A program made the position numbers and the translations under genes. 64,000 bases of DNA from a bacterium (GTDB lineage Bacteria > Bacteroidota > Bacteroidia > Chitinophagales > Saprospiraceae), in the NCBI GenBank assembly GCA_024742755.1, contig JANSXW010000010.1, positions 16,587-80,586 on the forward strand, read 5' to 3'. Positions 29,898 through 38,736 of the stretch are shown piece by piece. Each line of letters begins with the position of its first letter. Positions within the stretch are counted from its first letter, which is position 1. A model generated the notes under the pieces. It saw only the letters and a list, made by a program, of their open reading frames with translations. It was not told the DNA's origin and did not search any database.

Positions 29898-30453
29898 AAA
29901 GCTGAAGCAGGACCGGATCTTTTCGACATATAGCCCTCAGCTTTTTCATACATTTGGCTTTTTTTGACTTAGCAGAGTCAGATCCGCTGAAGCCCATATC
30001 TTCTGCGATTTCCTCCATAGACCATCCCCTGTAAAAATTTATGATTACTTTACGACAAACCTGAAAGGCCTCCTGAGCCAGTAGTTCAACAACTCTTCGA
30101 ATCGCACTTTCCCGCTCGTCTCCATGAGTCTCCTCTTCCGGAGCGTCAGGTATTTCATTGCCGGTCACATTTAGTCTGCGCTTTTGCTCCAATTGCTTTA
30201 GCCACAATCGCTTTGCTACCCCCAGCAAATAACCCTCTGCAGGAACAGTAAGCTTAAATACAGGGTCGGCTATTTTCCTTTCAAAGACTTCCCAGGCTTT
30301 GTGAAGTATATCCTTGGCATCATGCTCATGCCCACTATTAGCAGAAATGTGCTTTAGTACAGCTAAATAAGCAGGCTCATATATCGCCTTCACAGCTGCT
30401 CTTCTTACTTTTGGGTCTTCCGACCTTAGTTGATCCAGTTGATCCATTTTCAC
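29887..30453 (-). CDS. ECF-type RNA polymerase sigma factor
   Basis: 188 aa; HDAKDILHKAWEVFERK...GYLLGVAKRLWLKQLEQKRR; region-4-like CRKVIINFYRGWSMEEIAEDMGFS. Confidence 0.7.
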   Translation of the reverse strand: MKMDQLDQLRSEDPKVRRAAVKAIYEPAYLAVLKHISANSGHEHDAKDILHKAWEVFERKIADPVFKLTVPAEGYLLGVAKRLWLKQLEQKRRLNVTGNEIPDAPEEETHGDERESAIRRVVELLAQEAFQVCRKVIINFYRGWSMEEIAEDMGFSGSDSAKSKKAKCMKKLRAICRKDPVLLQLFDQ

Positions 30454-31390
30454 TTGTACTTTGAGTCCATATCAAAAGAGGTTGCCCGGGCCGTATTATA
30501 TGGTTTGTAAGGCTATTCCACGACTTCAGGTTTTCAACAGAGACCTGATTGACCTTAGCAATCTTCCAGAGGGTATCTCCTTTCCTAACTTTATACGTCT
30601 TGGTTTGGGCCATCGCAAAAAATGTAGTATTAGATTCTCCGGAAGACATCCAGGTAAACTGCGGATTTTGACGCCTGTTGACTTCTAATGTCATCTCTGA
30701 GGTCACCTCGTTCACCTCTGTCATGAGTTCATCCCAGGTCAAACGCTTTCCCTGGGACACTTGAAACAATGACCAGCAAAATGCCGAAGTGTAATAGCCT
30801 CCCAGATCATCTTCATAGTAAGCATATTCACCACTTTTGCTGCTGCTGCATATTAGATTGCCCTTAGACTCCAGGAAAAGCTGTTCAAGCGCTTCACCAG
30901 CCACTGCGATTTGGAAACGCTCCTGTCTCCTCGGTGACTTTGGGATAAAGCGGGGGCCAATATTGCAGCAATCAGCCATGCTGATTAATAGTCGGGGATT
31001 CTTCTGTTTTAATATAGCATTAAAATACATAAGTCCTGCCTTTTTTTCAGGATCATTGATCAAAAATCTGGGCCAATGGGAAGAACCACTGCTAACGCCA
31101 TGCCCACTATAGTGAAAAATCACAATATCATCTGTACCGCAATTCACCTGGCGCACCAGTTCTTCCGCCTCTTCGAAAGAAGGAGATCCCGCTACAACTT
31201 TGCTCACTTGTAGAGGGATTTCCAGCGACTCGGCAATTCCGCCAAGCTGCTTCTGCATTCTTTCTACATTTACCTTTATGGCTGGCCGGATAGCAGCATC
31301 AGCAGTATCAGCAAGCAGAATAAGATGAAGCACCTGGCTTTTTCCAAATACTGGCCCCAGCATAAGACCCAAAATCAATAATTTTCTCAA
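30377..31390 (-). CDS. Secreted caspase-like protein with C-terminal LysM domain
   Basis: IVIFHYSGHGVSSG and LLISMADCCNIGP; LysM-like KTYKVRKGDTLWKIAKVNQVSVENLKSWNSLTNHIIRPGQPLLI. Confidence 0.8.
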   Translation of the reverse strand: MRKLLILGLMLGPVFGKSQVLHLILLADTADAAIRPAIKVNVERMQKQLGGIAESLEIPLQVSKVVAGSPSFEEAEELVRQVNCGTDDIVIFHYSGHGVSSGSSHWPRFLINDPEKKAGLMYFNAILKQKNPRLLISMADCCNIGPRFIPKSPRRQERFQIAVAGEALEQLFLESKGNLICSSSKSGEYAYYEDDLGGYYTSAFCWSLFQVSQGKRLTWDELMTEVNEVTSEMTLEVNRRQNPQFTWMSSGESNTTFFAMAQTKTYKVRKGDTLWKIAKVNQVSVENLKSWNSLTNHIIRPGQPLLIWTQSTSENGSTGSTKVGRPKSKKSSCEGDI

Positions 31391-31463
31391 AAGACTATTC
31401 TTAGTTTTAAATGCCTGCCGGAACGAATCCCGACAGGCGGACTTCTGGGGTTACATTACGCTA

Positions 31464-32300
31464 CTAGTTTCCAAACGCACTCCTTTGCGACCGTATGCCG
31501 GGTATTTCAATGGGGGTATTGTGTACATTCGCCCCCTCATCATTTTCAGGATCCCGGCTAAGGTTCATGTCCCACTTGGGGTTTTGAGGCCGCTTGCGTA
31601 TGCTCTGGCACATTGTATTGGTCCCGTTCTTCATCTTGTTCAATACTTTCGTCCAAAGCGTACGTGGCGTGTCCTGTGGCGTAAATTCGACCTGATTAAT
31701 CGCCCGGGTCAGGGAAGTTGTAGCAAAACCGCCTGTTTGTGGACTACCCCAGGAATACTCGGCATCAGCAGCACTGGAGATCAGAATATCGCCACTTGCT
31801 TTTTTGAAGAGCATCGCCAACTGGTTGCCAGGCATGCTGCTTGTTCTGGACCATGCATTCTCAGTAGCACCTATATTACAGGCATCGTACATCGTAATGT
31901 TGAGCCTTGCTCCACAGCGCATGAGTAGTTCATGCACTTCTGTCTGAGGATAGCGGGACGAGCCATCTGTGTACTGAGGCCAGCCATCGCCGGAATTGGC
32001 GCCATGGCCAGAATAGTGGAACCATACTACGTCGTCCTGTCCGGCACGGAAGCTGGTGAGAAAGCCGGCTACCTGACTGTCCCGGCGGTCAAATTCATGC
32101 ACGCGGACCTCCATATTAGTGATCTGTGCGATGTTATTGACTTGCGCCTTCATTAGGGTGGCATCGGCAGTAGCGCCTATATTTTGGTCTTCTGTTTCGT
32201 AGACCATAATTAAATGGATGGTGGCGGCCTCAATAGCGGCTACAGAAAAAATCATTAAGGCCAGTGCGAAGAGATATTTTTTACGCATCATCATTGTCAA
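31464..32300 (-). CDS. Secreted caspase-like (peptidase C14) protein
   Basis: VVWFHYSGHGANSGDGW and LNITMYDACNIGA; signal peptide. Confidence 0.75.
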   Translation of the reverse strand: MTMMMRKKYLFALALMIFSVAAIEAATIHLIMVYETEDQNIGATADATLMKAQVNNIAQITNMEVRVHEFDRRDSQVAGFLTSFRAGQDDVVWFHYSGHGANSGDGWPQYTDGSSRYPQTEVHELLMRCGARLNITMYDACNIGATENAWSRTSSMPGNQLAMLFKKASGDILISSAADAEYSWGSPQTGGFATTSLTRAINQVEFTPQDTPRTLWTKVLNKMKNGTNTMCQSIRKRPQNPKWDMNLSRDPENDEGANVHNTPIEIPGIRSQRSAFGN

Positions 32301-32303
32301 GGT

Positions 32304-32906
32304 TTAGTGGTTATTGGAATTGGTTAATTGTCCGGTAGTCAAACTCCCGGGAAAGATTTTATTGCCCAGCATGGTCAGGTCGTCGTGTCCGTCATCTACA
32401 TCTTCGGTGAAGACGACCAGCCCATCCGGAGCATAAATTTTTAGTAAATCACAATTGGTGGCAACCAGTACATGGTATAGCGCTCCTTGATACCGGAGTT
32501 CAAAACCAAGCCTTGGAGCAAACTCGCAGCGTTTTTGAGCGTCAGAGGTGTCGTAAATGGCCGGATTACTTAGCGTTTGTGTAATAGCGGCGCACTGGGC
32601 TGTATTCAGGGTGTCCACACATTGTGCCACTTTAAATCCAAGTAACCCGCCATCGGTGGTGTCGCTCACCCATTCTTCCAACAGGTAAGCTTTGCCGACT
32701 TCTCCTTCCTGTAGCATGCTTGCCAGCTCAGGGGCCATCAGGCTGTCCAGGGTTGGAGTAGTGGAGGTATCCACTGGCGTTTCTACTGTAGCCCCTTCTT
32801 CGGGAGTGGGGAGCTGAGTGGGATTGTCCCGGCCTGAAACCTGCGCGAATGCCTGAAGGGCAAATAAGCAGGACAGTACGGTGAAGCTAATCGTTTTCAT
32901 AAGCAT
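32304..32906 (-). CDS. Secreted protein of unknown function
   Basis: Signal peptide MKTISFTVLSCLFALQAFAQ; starts 3' of a bipartite promoter-like motif. Confidence 0.5.
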   Translation of the reverse strand: MLMKTISFTVLSCLFALQAFAQVSGRDNPTQLPTPEEGATVETPVDTSTTPTLDSLMAPELASMLQEGEVGKAYLLEEWVSDTTDGGLLGFKVAQCVDTLNTAQCAAITQTLSNPAIYDTSDAQKRCEFAPRLGFELRYQGALYHVLVATNCDLLKIYAPDGLVVFTEDVDDGHDDLTMLGNKIFPGSLTTGQLTNSNNH

Positions 32907-32919
32907 TGATTTTATTGGT

Positions 32920-32949
32920 TATACCTGCTTTGTGGAAAAGGTAACCGGG
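32920..32949 (-). promoter_or_regulatory. Bipartite promoter-like motif, copy 1
   Basis: Minus strand CCCGGTTACCTTTT-N8-CAGGTATA. Confidence 0.55.
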
Positions 32950-32962
32950 TAATGTGTTTTTT

Positions 32963-34309
32963 TCATCTTGTGATAGCAGGCGCTGTTGGCGCAAACAACC
33001 GGAGACCGCCGGCCGTATCCAAATCAGCATGCAATTGCAAGGTCTGGTAGTTTTCTCCATCGTATACCCGGAGTGCTGCAGTATTTGGTGGTATACGGCC
33101 CAAATTATGAGCAGTCAGCACGAGCAGGTTTTCTCCCGGCTGAAGCTTTGCACGAAAGGTTCGTTTAAACTTTTTCAATTCTGTCCGTTGGGTAATCCAT
33201 TCACCGTTAAGGCTTACTGAAATGGTATCCCCATCAAACTGACGGTCATCCCAGATTTCTATGGTGACTTCCTGGGCTTCAACCTCGAGTGTTTCCTGAA
33301 TTGTCACCGGCTGCCCAGTGGGGTTTTCTGCAGGGGGCGGAGCCTGAGCAGGCTCACGCCAAACATAGAGTTCCCCCTGCTGGTCTCCTGTGATGAGGCA
33401 ACTGCGATCGGGGCAAATGGCCATGGTTTGTACGGGGCTCCGGTGCCTGGTGAGGGTTTGTTTCAGGTTTAGGTTAGATAATTCCCATAGCAGTACCTCA
33501 TTGCCCCGGTTGCCGGTGAGGAGGAATTCACTGTCAGCCGAAACTGCAAATTCTGAAGCGCCTTCTGACGTGGTGGCTTGTAGATTTTGATTGCGGACTC
33601 CGGCTTTCCATTGTTGCACATTTCCATTATAGGTCCACGTCCAGATGTCCCCACCCTGCCCGGCTACGATTTCGCAGAAGGGCGACCGGTCCTGCCATTG
33701 GTGCACGATTTCACCCGTTGACGGGTCCATGCCATATAGCTGATTGTAGGCCGCAAAATAGAGGAGCCCATTACGGCCCCAAGCGCCACAGGTAAGCCCG
33801 CCCTTTGTATCCGTGTAGAGTACTTCAGGGTCTCCATCCTGCCATCGGACGGAGAGCAGCTTAGCGTTATAGCCACCATAGAACACCGCTCTGCCATCGG
33901 AAGAGAAAAGGACGAAGGTCACCTCATTCCCCTGCCAGTTGCCATAGGCTCCAATGCCGGGGTTGATAAGCTCCCGAATCAGACTGAAATCAGATAGCCT
34001 CCAGATCCGCACTTTACCGTCGTAGCCTGCGGTAGCCAGCCACTCCTGATTTGGAGAAAAAGCGATGCCGGACACCTTTCCCTCGTGAGCTTTCCATCCA
34101 GCTACTTTCGTAAAGCCCTGACCCTCCCAAAGAAATACCCTCCCTGATGCGTCACCGGAAGCAAGCAGGTTGGATGTATCACTAAACGACAGGGTTGTGA
34201 GCGCTGACTGATGCCCATGCAGTGATAGCTGCCATTGAAAGCCAGACTGTGCGCAAAGGTGAATTGTAAAAAATAGAAGCCACCCGAGAAAAGCAGATCG
34301 AAAAAGCAT
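32963..34309 (-). CDS. Secreted WD40 beta-propeller protein (listed ORF extends to 34411)
   Basis: Repeated WD-type blades (HQSALTTLSFSDTSNLLASGDASGRVFLWEG; HEGKVSGIAFSPNQEWLATAGYDGKVRIWRL). Signal peptide supports start MLFRSAFLGWLLFF at 34309. Confidence 0.7.
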   Translation of the reverse strand: MLFRSAFLGWLLFFTIHLCAQSGFQWQLSLHGHQSALTTLSFSDTSNLLASGDASGRVFLWEGQGFTKVAGWKAHEGKVSGIAFSPNQEWLATAGYDGKVRIWRLSDFSLIRELINPGIGAYGNWQGNEVTFVLFSSDGRAVFYGGYNAKLLSVRWQDGDPEVLYTDTKGGLTCGAWGRNGLLYFAAYNQLYGMDPSTGEIVHQWQDRSPFCEIVAGQGGDIWTWTYNGNVQQWKAGVRNQNLQATTSEGASEFAVSADSEFLLTGNRGNEVLLWELSNLNLKQTLTRHRSPVQTMAICPDRSCLITGDQQGELYVWREPAQAPPPAENPTGQPVTIQETLEVEAQEVTIEIWDDRQFDGDTISVSLNGEWITQRTELKKFKRTFRAKLQPGENLLVLTAHNLGRIPPNTAALRVYDGENYQTLQLHADLDTAGGLRLFAPTAPAITR

Positions 34310-34324
34310 GATGTTGTTTATGCT

Positions 34325-34356
34325 TATATCTCGGTAAGAGCAAGAAGGTAACCGGT
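34325..34356 (-). promoter_or_regulatory. Bipartite promoter-like motif, copy 2 (spacer 2 nt longer)
   Basis: Minus strand ACCGGTTACCTT-N14-GATATA, 16 nt upstream of the inferred WD40 start. Confidence 0.45.
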
Positions 34357-34516
34357 TCTGGCGCAGCAAAGTGATGTTTTCCTGCCAGATAGCTTCGTTG
34401 GCTTTTCCCATTCGGACTATTGTCTCAGCCTTAATCAGGGAGATTTGCCAGGAACGAAAAACATAAATATTAGCAAATCAAATTTGCGAAGTCTCTTACG
34501 TCCTTTTAATCCTTTC

Positions 34517-35845
34517 TTAAGGAGCCGCCAGACGGAAACCAAGATTGTCACTCCGGTAGTTAGGACGGTTATAACTCCGGTTAAAGACCTGGCAATCATC
34601 GGCGGGGAGGTCCCAGGAGCCGCCACGGATAACCCGGTATGCCCCATCAGCAGGTCCTTGGGGGTCACGCTTAGGCGAGTTGGTGTAAAAATCATTGCTA
34701 TACCAGTCGGAACACCATTCCCAGACATTTCCCGTCATATCGTACAAACCTAATGCATTGGGGGATTTAGTACCCACAGGGTGTGTTCCGCCTTCACTAT
34801 CCTCAATATACCAGGCAACTTCGTTGATGTTGTTGCTCCCCGAAAACCTATGATTACTGGAATTTGAAGAGACATCCAAAGTTCCCCCTCCGCGAGCTGC
34901 GTACTCCCATTCGGCTTCTGTTGGTAAACGGTACCGGTTCCCGGTCATCTTATTGAGTTTATCGATAAATTCCTGTACTTTTTCCCAGCTTACTTCTACG
35001 ACTGGGTGGCGAGGGCTTCCCCTGAAATTTAGATCTGTACCCATTATAGCTGCCCATTGCGCTTGTGTGACCTCGTAACAGCTTAGCCTGAAACTACTAA
35101 TTTCAACCTGGTGCACAGGCCCTTCATTACGCTGACAGTCAAAAGACTGCGCCTCATTACATCCCATCATAAATGTACCCTGCGGAATTCGTATCATATT
35201 CCGTTCTAATTCCTGTATTGCATTAGGAGAACCAACCGCAGAGGCAACGTGTTTTTGAGCAATTGCCGGTGCCTGGACATCTTCTTGTGACTCATTCAAA
35301 CCGGTCGCTGCATTTAACGCTCCTGCTTTATCAATACTTTTTATCCGCGCAGAAATGCTGCTCATATTGTATTGCTGCACTGCCAGAATTACATTCAATT
35401 CGTTGGTCACAGACCGCTGGCCATAGGGTGCCGCCCTTACTTGCAAACGAACAATTGTTTCCAATCCATCTTCTGACGGCTGCAAGTCACCTATCTCAAT
35501 AAATTTATGCGAAAATGAAATTCCTTCAGGAAAGTCAGCAAGCATATTATTGAGATACTCCCTGGATTCTATGTATCGGCTACCCTGTGGCCGCAAGTCA
35601 TTCCAGACTATTGAGTCTTCAAAAAGAAAAAAATTGGTGAGTATTTCCTCCCGGATTAGCTGACGATCTGATAAAGGGAGACTGGCATCACCGTAGTTAT
35701 TTAGCATCCCAAAATAGTTGGCGATATAGTCGGCTACCGGATCGCTTTGACCTAAAGCCACTTTTGGTATAGTTACTATAAAAGTAGACACAAGCACCAG
35801 AATAAAGCATAGCCTTATCCATTCTCCAAACTGCATAACTTTCAC
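34517..35845 (-). CDS. Secreted FGE-sulfatase (SUMF1-like) domain protein with family N-terminal domain
   Basis: N-terminal DPVADYIANYFGMLNNYGDASLPLSDRQLIREEIL; C-terminal RLPTEAEWEYAARGG...GNVWEWCSDWY...RVIRGGSWDLPADDCQVFNRSYNRPNYRSDNLGFRLAAP. Confidence 0.8.
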   Translation of the reverse strand: MKVMQFGEWIRLCFILVLVSTFIVTIPKVALGQSDPVADYIANYFGMLNNYGDASLPLSDRQLIREEILTNFFLFEDSIVWNDLRPQGSRYIESREYLNNMLADFPEGISFSHKFIEIGDLQPSEDGLETIVRLQVRAAPYGQRSVTNELNVILAVQQYNMSSISARIKSIDKAGALNAATGLNESQEDVQAPAIAQKHVASAVGSPNAIQELERNMIRIPQGTFMMGCNEAQSFDCQRNEGPVHQVEISSFRLSCYEVTQAQWAAIMGTDLNFRGSPRHPVVEVSWEKVQEFIDKLNKMTGNRYRLPTEAEWEYAARGGGTLDVSSNSSNHRFSGSNNINEVAWYIEDSEGGTHPVGTKSPNALGLYDMTGNVWEWCSDWYSNDFYTNSPKRDPQGPADGAYRVIRGGSWDLPADDCQVFNRSYNRPNYRSDNLGFRLAAP

Positions 35846-37122
35846 TTTACTTCAAATACCTTATCACTAATTCCGCTATTGATTTTTATTTCCTTCACTT
35901 TTATAGTAAAGGGGGGCGGGGTTGATACTTCACTTATAGATTCAAATGGGAATAAAATGCCATTTACCTTTTGGTACTTTGAAAAAGTATTGGTTGTAAC
36001 CACCTCTTCTCCATCCGCACCTTCCTGCCTACTGACCTGCTTTATTTTAAGCCGGGAATCTACTGCATAGTATTCAGTTAACATGTTCCCGTTTGGTGGC
36101 GTAATGTGGATCTTGTAGGCCTGCTCTCCATTCACTTCCTCCACACCAGATAGCTCGATTTGGTAATTACTGGAAGCATACTCTAATTCCGGGAAAATGA
36201 GTGCCTGAGCCTTCATAGCCTCTGCTTCCGCTCCTTTGATCCTTTCTTTCTGCCCCATCGCATTGACAACGCCCTTCTCCCCATCAAATCGGGTTTCGTT
36301 CATCACAGTACCATTCATTTTAACCGTCATGACCATTTTGCCAGGCACCTTTTGCAGGAGAGCCATATCCAGCTCCATCCCCTGAATGGTTGTACTCATT
36401 GTCATACTGATATCCTTTACGCGCTCCAGCCTGGCCCTGCCACCTATTGCTTCTAAATAATGCTCAACTACCCTGACACCAGTGGTTTCATCGGCTGCAG
36501 GGCCCGGAGTTGGCTTAGGCTCTGTCCTCGTTGGAGGAGGAGCTGCGTCCTGCCGCTCAGGCTCAATCGAAGCAGATGGTCCCGGATCAGCCTTGTCGAT
36601 GCTCTTTATCCGTGCTGAAACACTGCTTGTACTGTACTGCTGTACCGCCAAAACCATACTCAGTTCGTTCGTAATGGTGCGTTTGCCTTTGGGCTGTGCC
36701 GTAACCTTTAACTGAACTACTGTTTCCAACCCATTTGCGGCGGGCTCTAAAGCGCCTACCTTCACAACCTCATGAGTAAATGAGATGCCCTGTGGAAAGT
36801 CGGTCAGAATATTGTCGAGGTACTCCCGAGGCTTGATGTAGCGGCTACCCTGCGGGCGCAAATCATTCCATATAAGAGATCCATCAAAGAGAAAGTACTG
36901 GGATAGTATTTCCTCCCGGAACAGTTGCCGGTCGGAAAGGGGAAGAGACGCATCTCCGTAATTGTTCAGCATTTCAAAATAGTTGCTCAGATAGTCCGCT
37001 ACCGGGCTACGCTGCGCCATGGCACTGCCTGGCAGAGCTGCGCTAAGCAGGAAGCCCAACAGTAGTTTTTTGAGGTAATGCTTGGTTTTCATATTACGAT
37101 TATTGCTATAATTATTACCCAC
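35842..37122 (-). CDS. Secreted protein: family N-terminal domain plus LolA-like outer-membrane-lipoprotein-sorting-type C-terminal domain
   Basis: N-terminal SPVADYLSNYFEMLNNYGDASLPLSDRQLF; C-terminal VEHYLEAIGGRARLERVKDISMTMSTTIQGMEL...FSKYQKVNGILFPFESISE. Confidence 0.65.
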   Translation of the reverse strand: MGNNYSNNRNMKTKHYLKKLLLGFLLSAALPGSAMAQRSPVADYLSNYFEMLNNYGDASLPLSDRQLFREEILSQYFLFDGSLIWNDLRPQGSRYIKPREYLDNILTDFPQGISFTHEVVKVGALEPAANGLETVVQLKVTAQPKGKRTITNELSMVLAVQQYSTSSVSARIKSIDKADPGPSASIEPERQDAAPPPTRTEPKPTPGPAADETTGVRVVEHYLEAIGGRARLERVKDISMTMSTTIQGMELDMALLQKVPGKMVMTVKMNGTVMNETRFDGEKGVVNAMGQKERIKGAEAEAMKAQALIFPELEYASSNYQIELSGVEEVNGEQAYKIHITPPNGNMLTEYYAVDSRLKIKQVSRQEGADGEEVVTTNTFSKYQKVNGILFPFESISEVSTPPPFTIKVKEIKINSGISDKVFEVK

Positions 37123-37160
37123 TTTAACCCTAGGGATGAAAGGTCAGCAAATATGTTTTC

Positions 37161-37179
37161 AAGGCGGCTACGCCGCCTT
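37161..37179. repeat. Hairpin AAGGCGGC-TAC-GCCGCCTT downstream of VR-like 2
   Basis: 8-bp perfect stem, 3-nt loop, just beyond the stop codon of the 37205 gene. Confidence 0.6.
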
Positions 37180-37204
37180 TTGACGCTCAACCCCGACTGA
37201 TTAA

Positions 37205-37299
37205 CTAGGGAGAGGCTGCCAGGCGGAAGCCCAAATAGTTGTCGCGAAAGCTTGAGCTGCTGCCGTGCCGATTCGAGACCCGGCAGTACCCGGCGCCAG
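37205..37299 (-). repeat. Diverged DGR variable repeat (VR2)
   Basis: Gapless match to the template repeat. About 17 differences fall at template adenines and about 7 at other bases (hand count). Confidence 0.6.
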
Positions 37300-38677
37300 C
37301 GTCCCAGCTACCGCCGCGGAGCACGCGGAGAGTACCCGTACCAAGGCCTTTCGGGTTGCGCCGGGGCGAGCTGCTGTAATAATCACTTTCATACCAGTCT
37401 GAACACCATTCCCATACATTGCCACTCATACCGTACAGCCCTAGCTCATTAGCCGATTTCTGACCAACAGCGTGCGTCTTATTTCCGCTGTTATCTACAT
37501 ACCAACCTACACTGCCCAGATTATTGCTGCCAGAAAATATGTACCGCCGGCTGCGGCTCCCGCCGCGCGCTGCATACTCCCACTCCGCCTCCGTTGGCAA
37601 GCGGTAACTACCCCCTGTCATCCGGTTAAGCTTACCGATGAATTCATTCGCCTCCTCCCAACTAACATAATACATAGGATAATCACCCCCAACTCCAAAA
37701 AGTGACCAATCTTTATCCGATTTATCTCGCTGCTGTGCCACTGTAGTGCCCATCACCGCCTCCCACTGCGCTTGCGTCACCTCGTATTTACTTATGCGGT
37801 AAGTATTAAGCTTTACCCGGTGAGTGGGCTCTTCATCCTCATGGCAATGCCCCCATTGCTCACCTGTACAGCCCATCCTAAAGCTCCCACCTTCTACCCG
37901 TACCATATTGCGCTCCAAATCCTGTATCGGAAGAGGGAGAAAAAGCTTACGTAACTCCTTCAGCCGGAGCCGGGCACCAAGGGCATTCTGCCCGGCAGGA
38001 TAATCCGACAAGTACGCCTCATAGCCATCAATATTATCCAACCGCTCCGCGCGCTGCCAGGCGGCTGCTTCTAATTCTGCGGGGGTAGGGCCGGTATTTT
38101 GTGGTTCTGGTTGGGCTTCGTTGGACGGAGCGGGGCTTTGGTCAGCCTTGTTAATGCTTTTGATCCGGGCAGAGATCGCATTGGCGCTGAACTCTTGTAC
38201 GGTAAGTACAATTTGGACCTCATTACGGATTACAGCCCTCCCGACCGGTCGGACTTCACTGAGCAGCTGCAAGACGGTTTTCAGGCTACCGCCATCGGGC
38301 AGCAGTGGGCCTACTTTGAGACCGGAGTAAGAAAAAGACACCCCGCGCGGAAAATCCGTCAGGATATTGTCCAAATACTCCTGCGGGCGGATGTATTGGC
38401 TGCCCTGCGGGCGCAAGTCGTTCCATAGCAGCGACCCGTCAAAAAGGAAATATTGGTTCAGCAGCTCTGAGCGGAACAGGCGGCGGTCAGACAAATCCAT
38501 GTTGGCGTCGCCCAGGTTGTTGAGCATCTCATAGTAGTTGGCAATGTAGTCGGCTACCGGACTGCTTTGGGCAGTCCCTCTGTTCGGCATAACAGCAATC
38601 AACAGCTGAAAGAGTAATAAACTGCAAGTGTAGCAGATTGCCCTCATACGGCGGGTATTGCTCATAAAACTTAGCAT
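37205..38677 (-). CDS. Secreted FGE-sulfatase domain protein, probable (diverged) DGR target
   Basis: N-terminal family domain; C-terminal GNVWEWCSDWYESDYYSSSPRRNPKG...RVLRGGSWDAGAGYCRVSNRHGSSSSFRDNYLGFRLAASP. Confidence 0.8.
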   Translation of the reverse strand: MLSFMSNTRRMRAICYTCSLLLFQLLIAVMPNRGTAQSSPVADYIANYYEMLNNLGDANMDLSDRRLFRSELLNQYFLFDGSLLWNDLRPQGSQYIRPQEYLDNILTDFPRGVSFSYSGLKVGPLLPDGGSLKTVLQLLSEVRPVGRAVIRNEVQIVLTVQEFSANAISARIKSINKADQSPAPSNEAQPEPQNTGPTPAELEAAAWQRAERLDNIDGYEAYLSDYPAGQNALGARLRLKELRKLFLPLPIQDLERNMVRVEGGSFRMGCTGEQWGHCHEDEEPTHRVKLNTYRISKYEVTQAQWEAVMGTTVAQQRDKSDKDWSLFGVGGDYPMYYVSWEEANEFIGKLNRMTGGSYRLPTEAEWEYAARGGSRSRRYIFSGSNNLGSVGWYVDNSGNKTHAVGQKSANELGLYGMSGNVWEWCSDWYESDYYSSSPRRNPKGLGTGTLRVLRGGSWDAGAGYCRVSNRHGSSSSFRDNYLGFRLAASP

Positions 38678-38736
38678 AAAGCACAGTGTTTTCCTAATTC
38701 AAAGAATTGCCTGGTATCACTTTTAAACTTATTTCA

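Noticed and set aside
34517-34620. FGE C-terminus of the 34517 gene as a further VR
   Set aside because: Only protein-level resemblance; extensive non-A differences, so ordinary FGE homology explains it.
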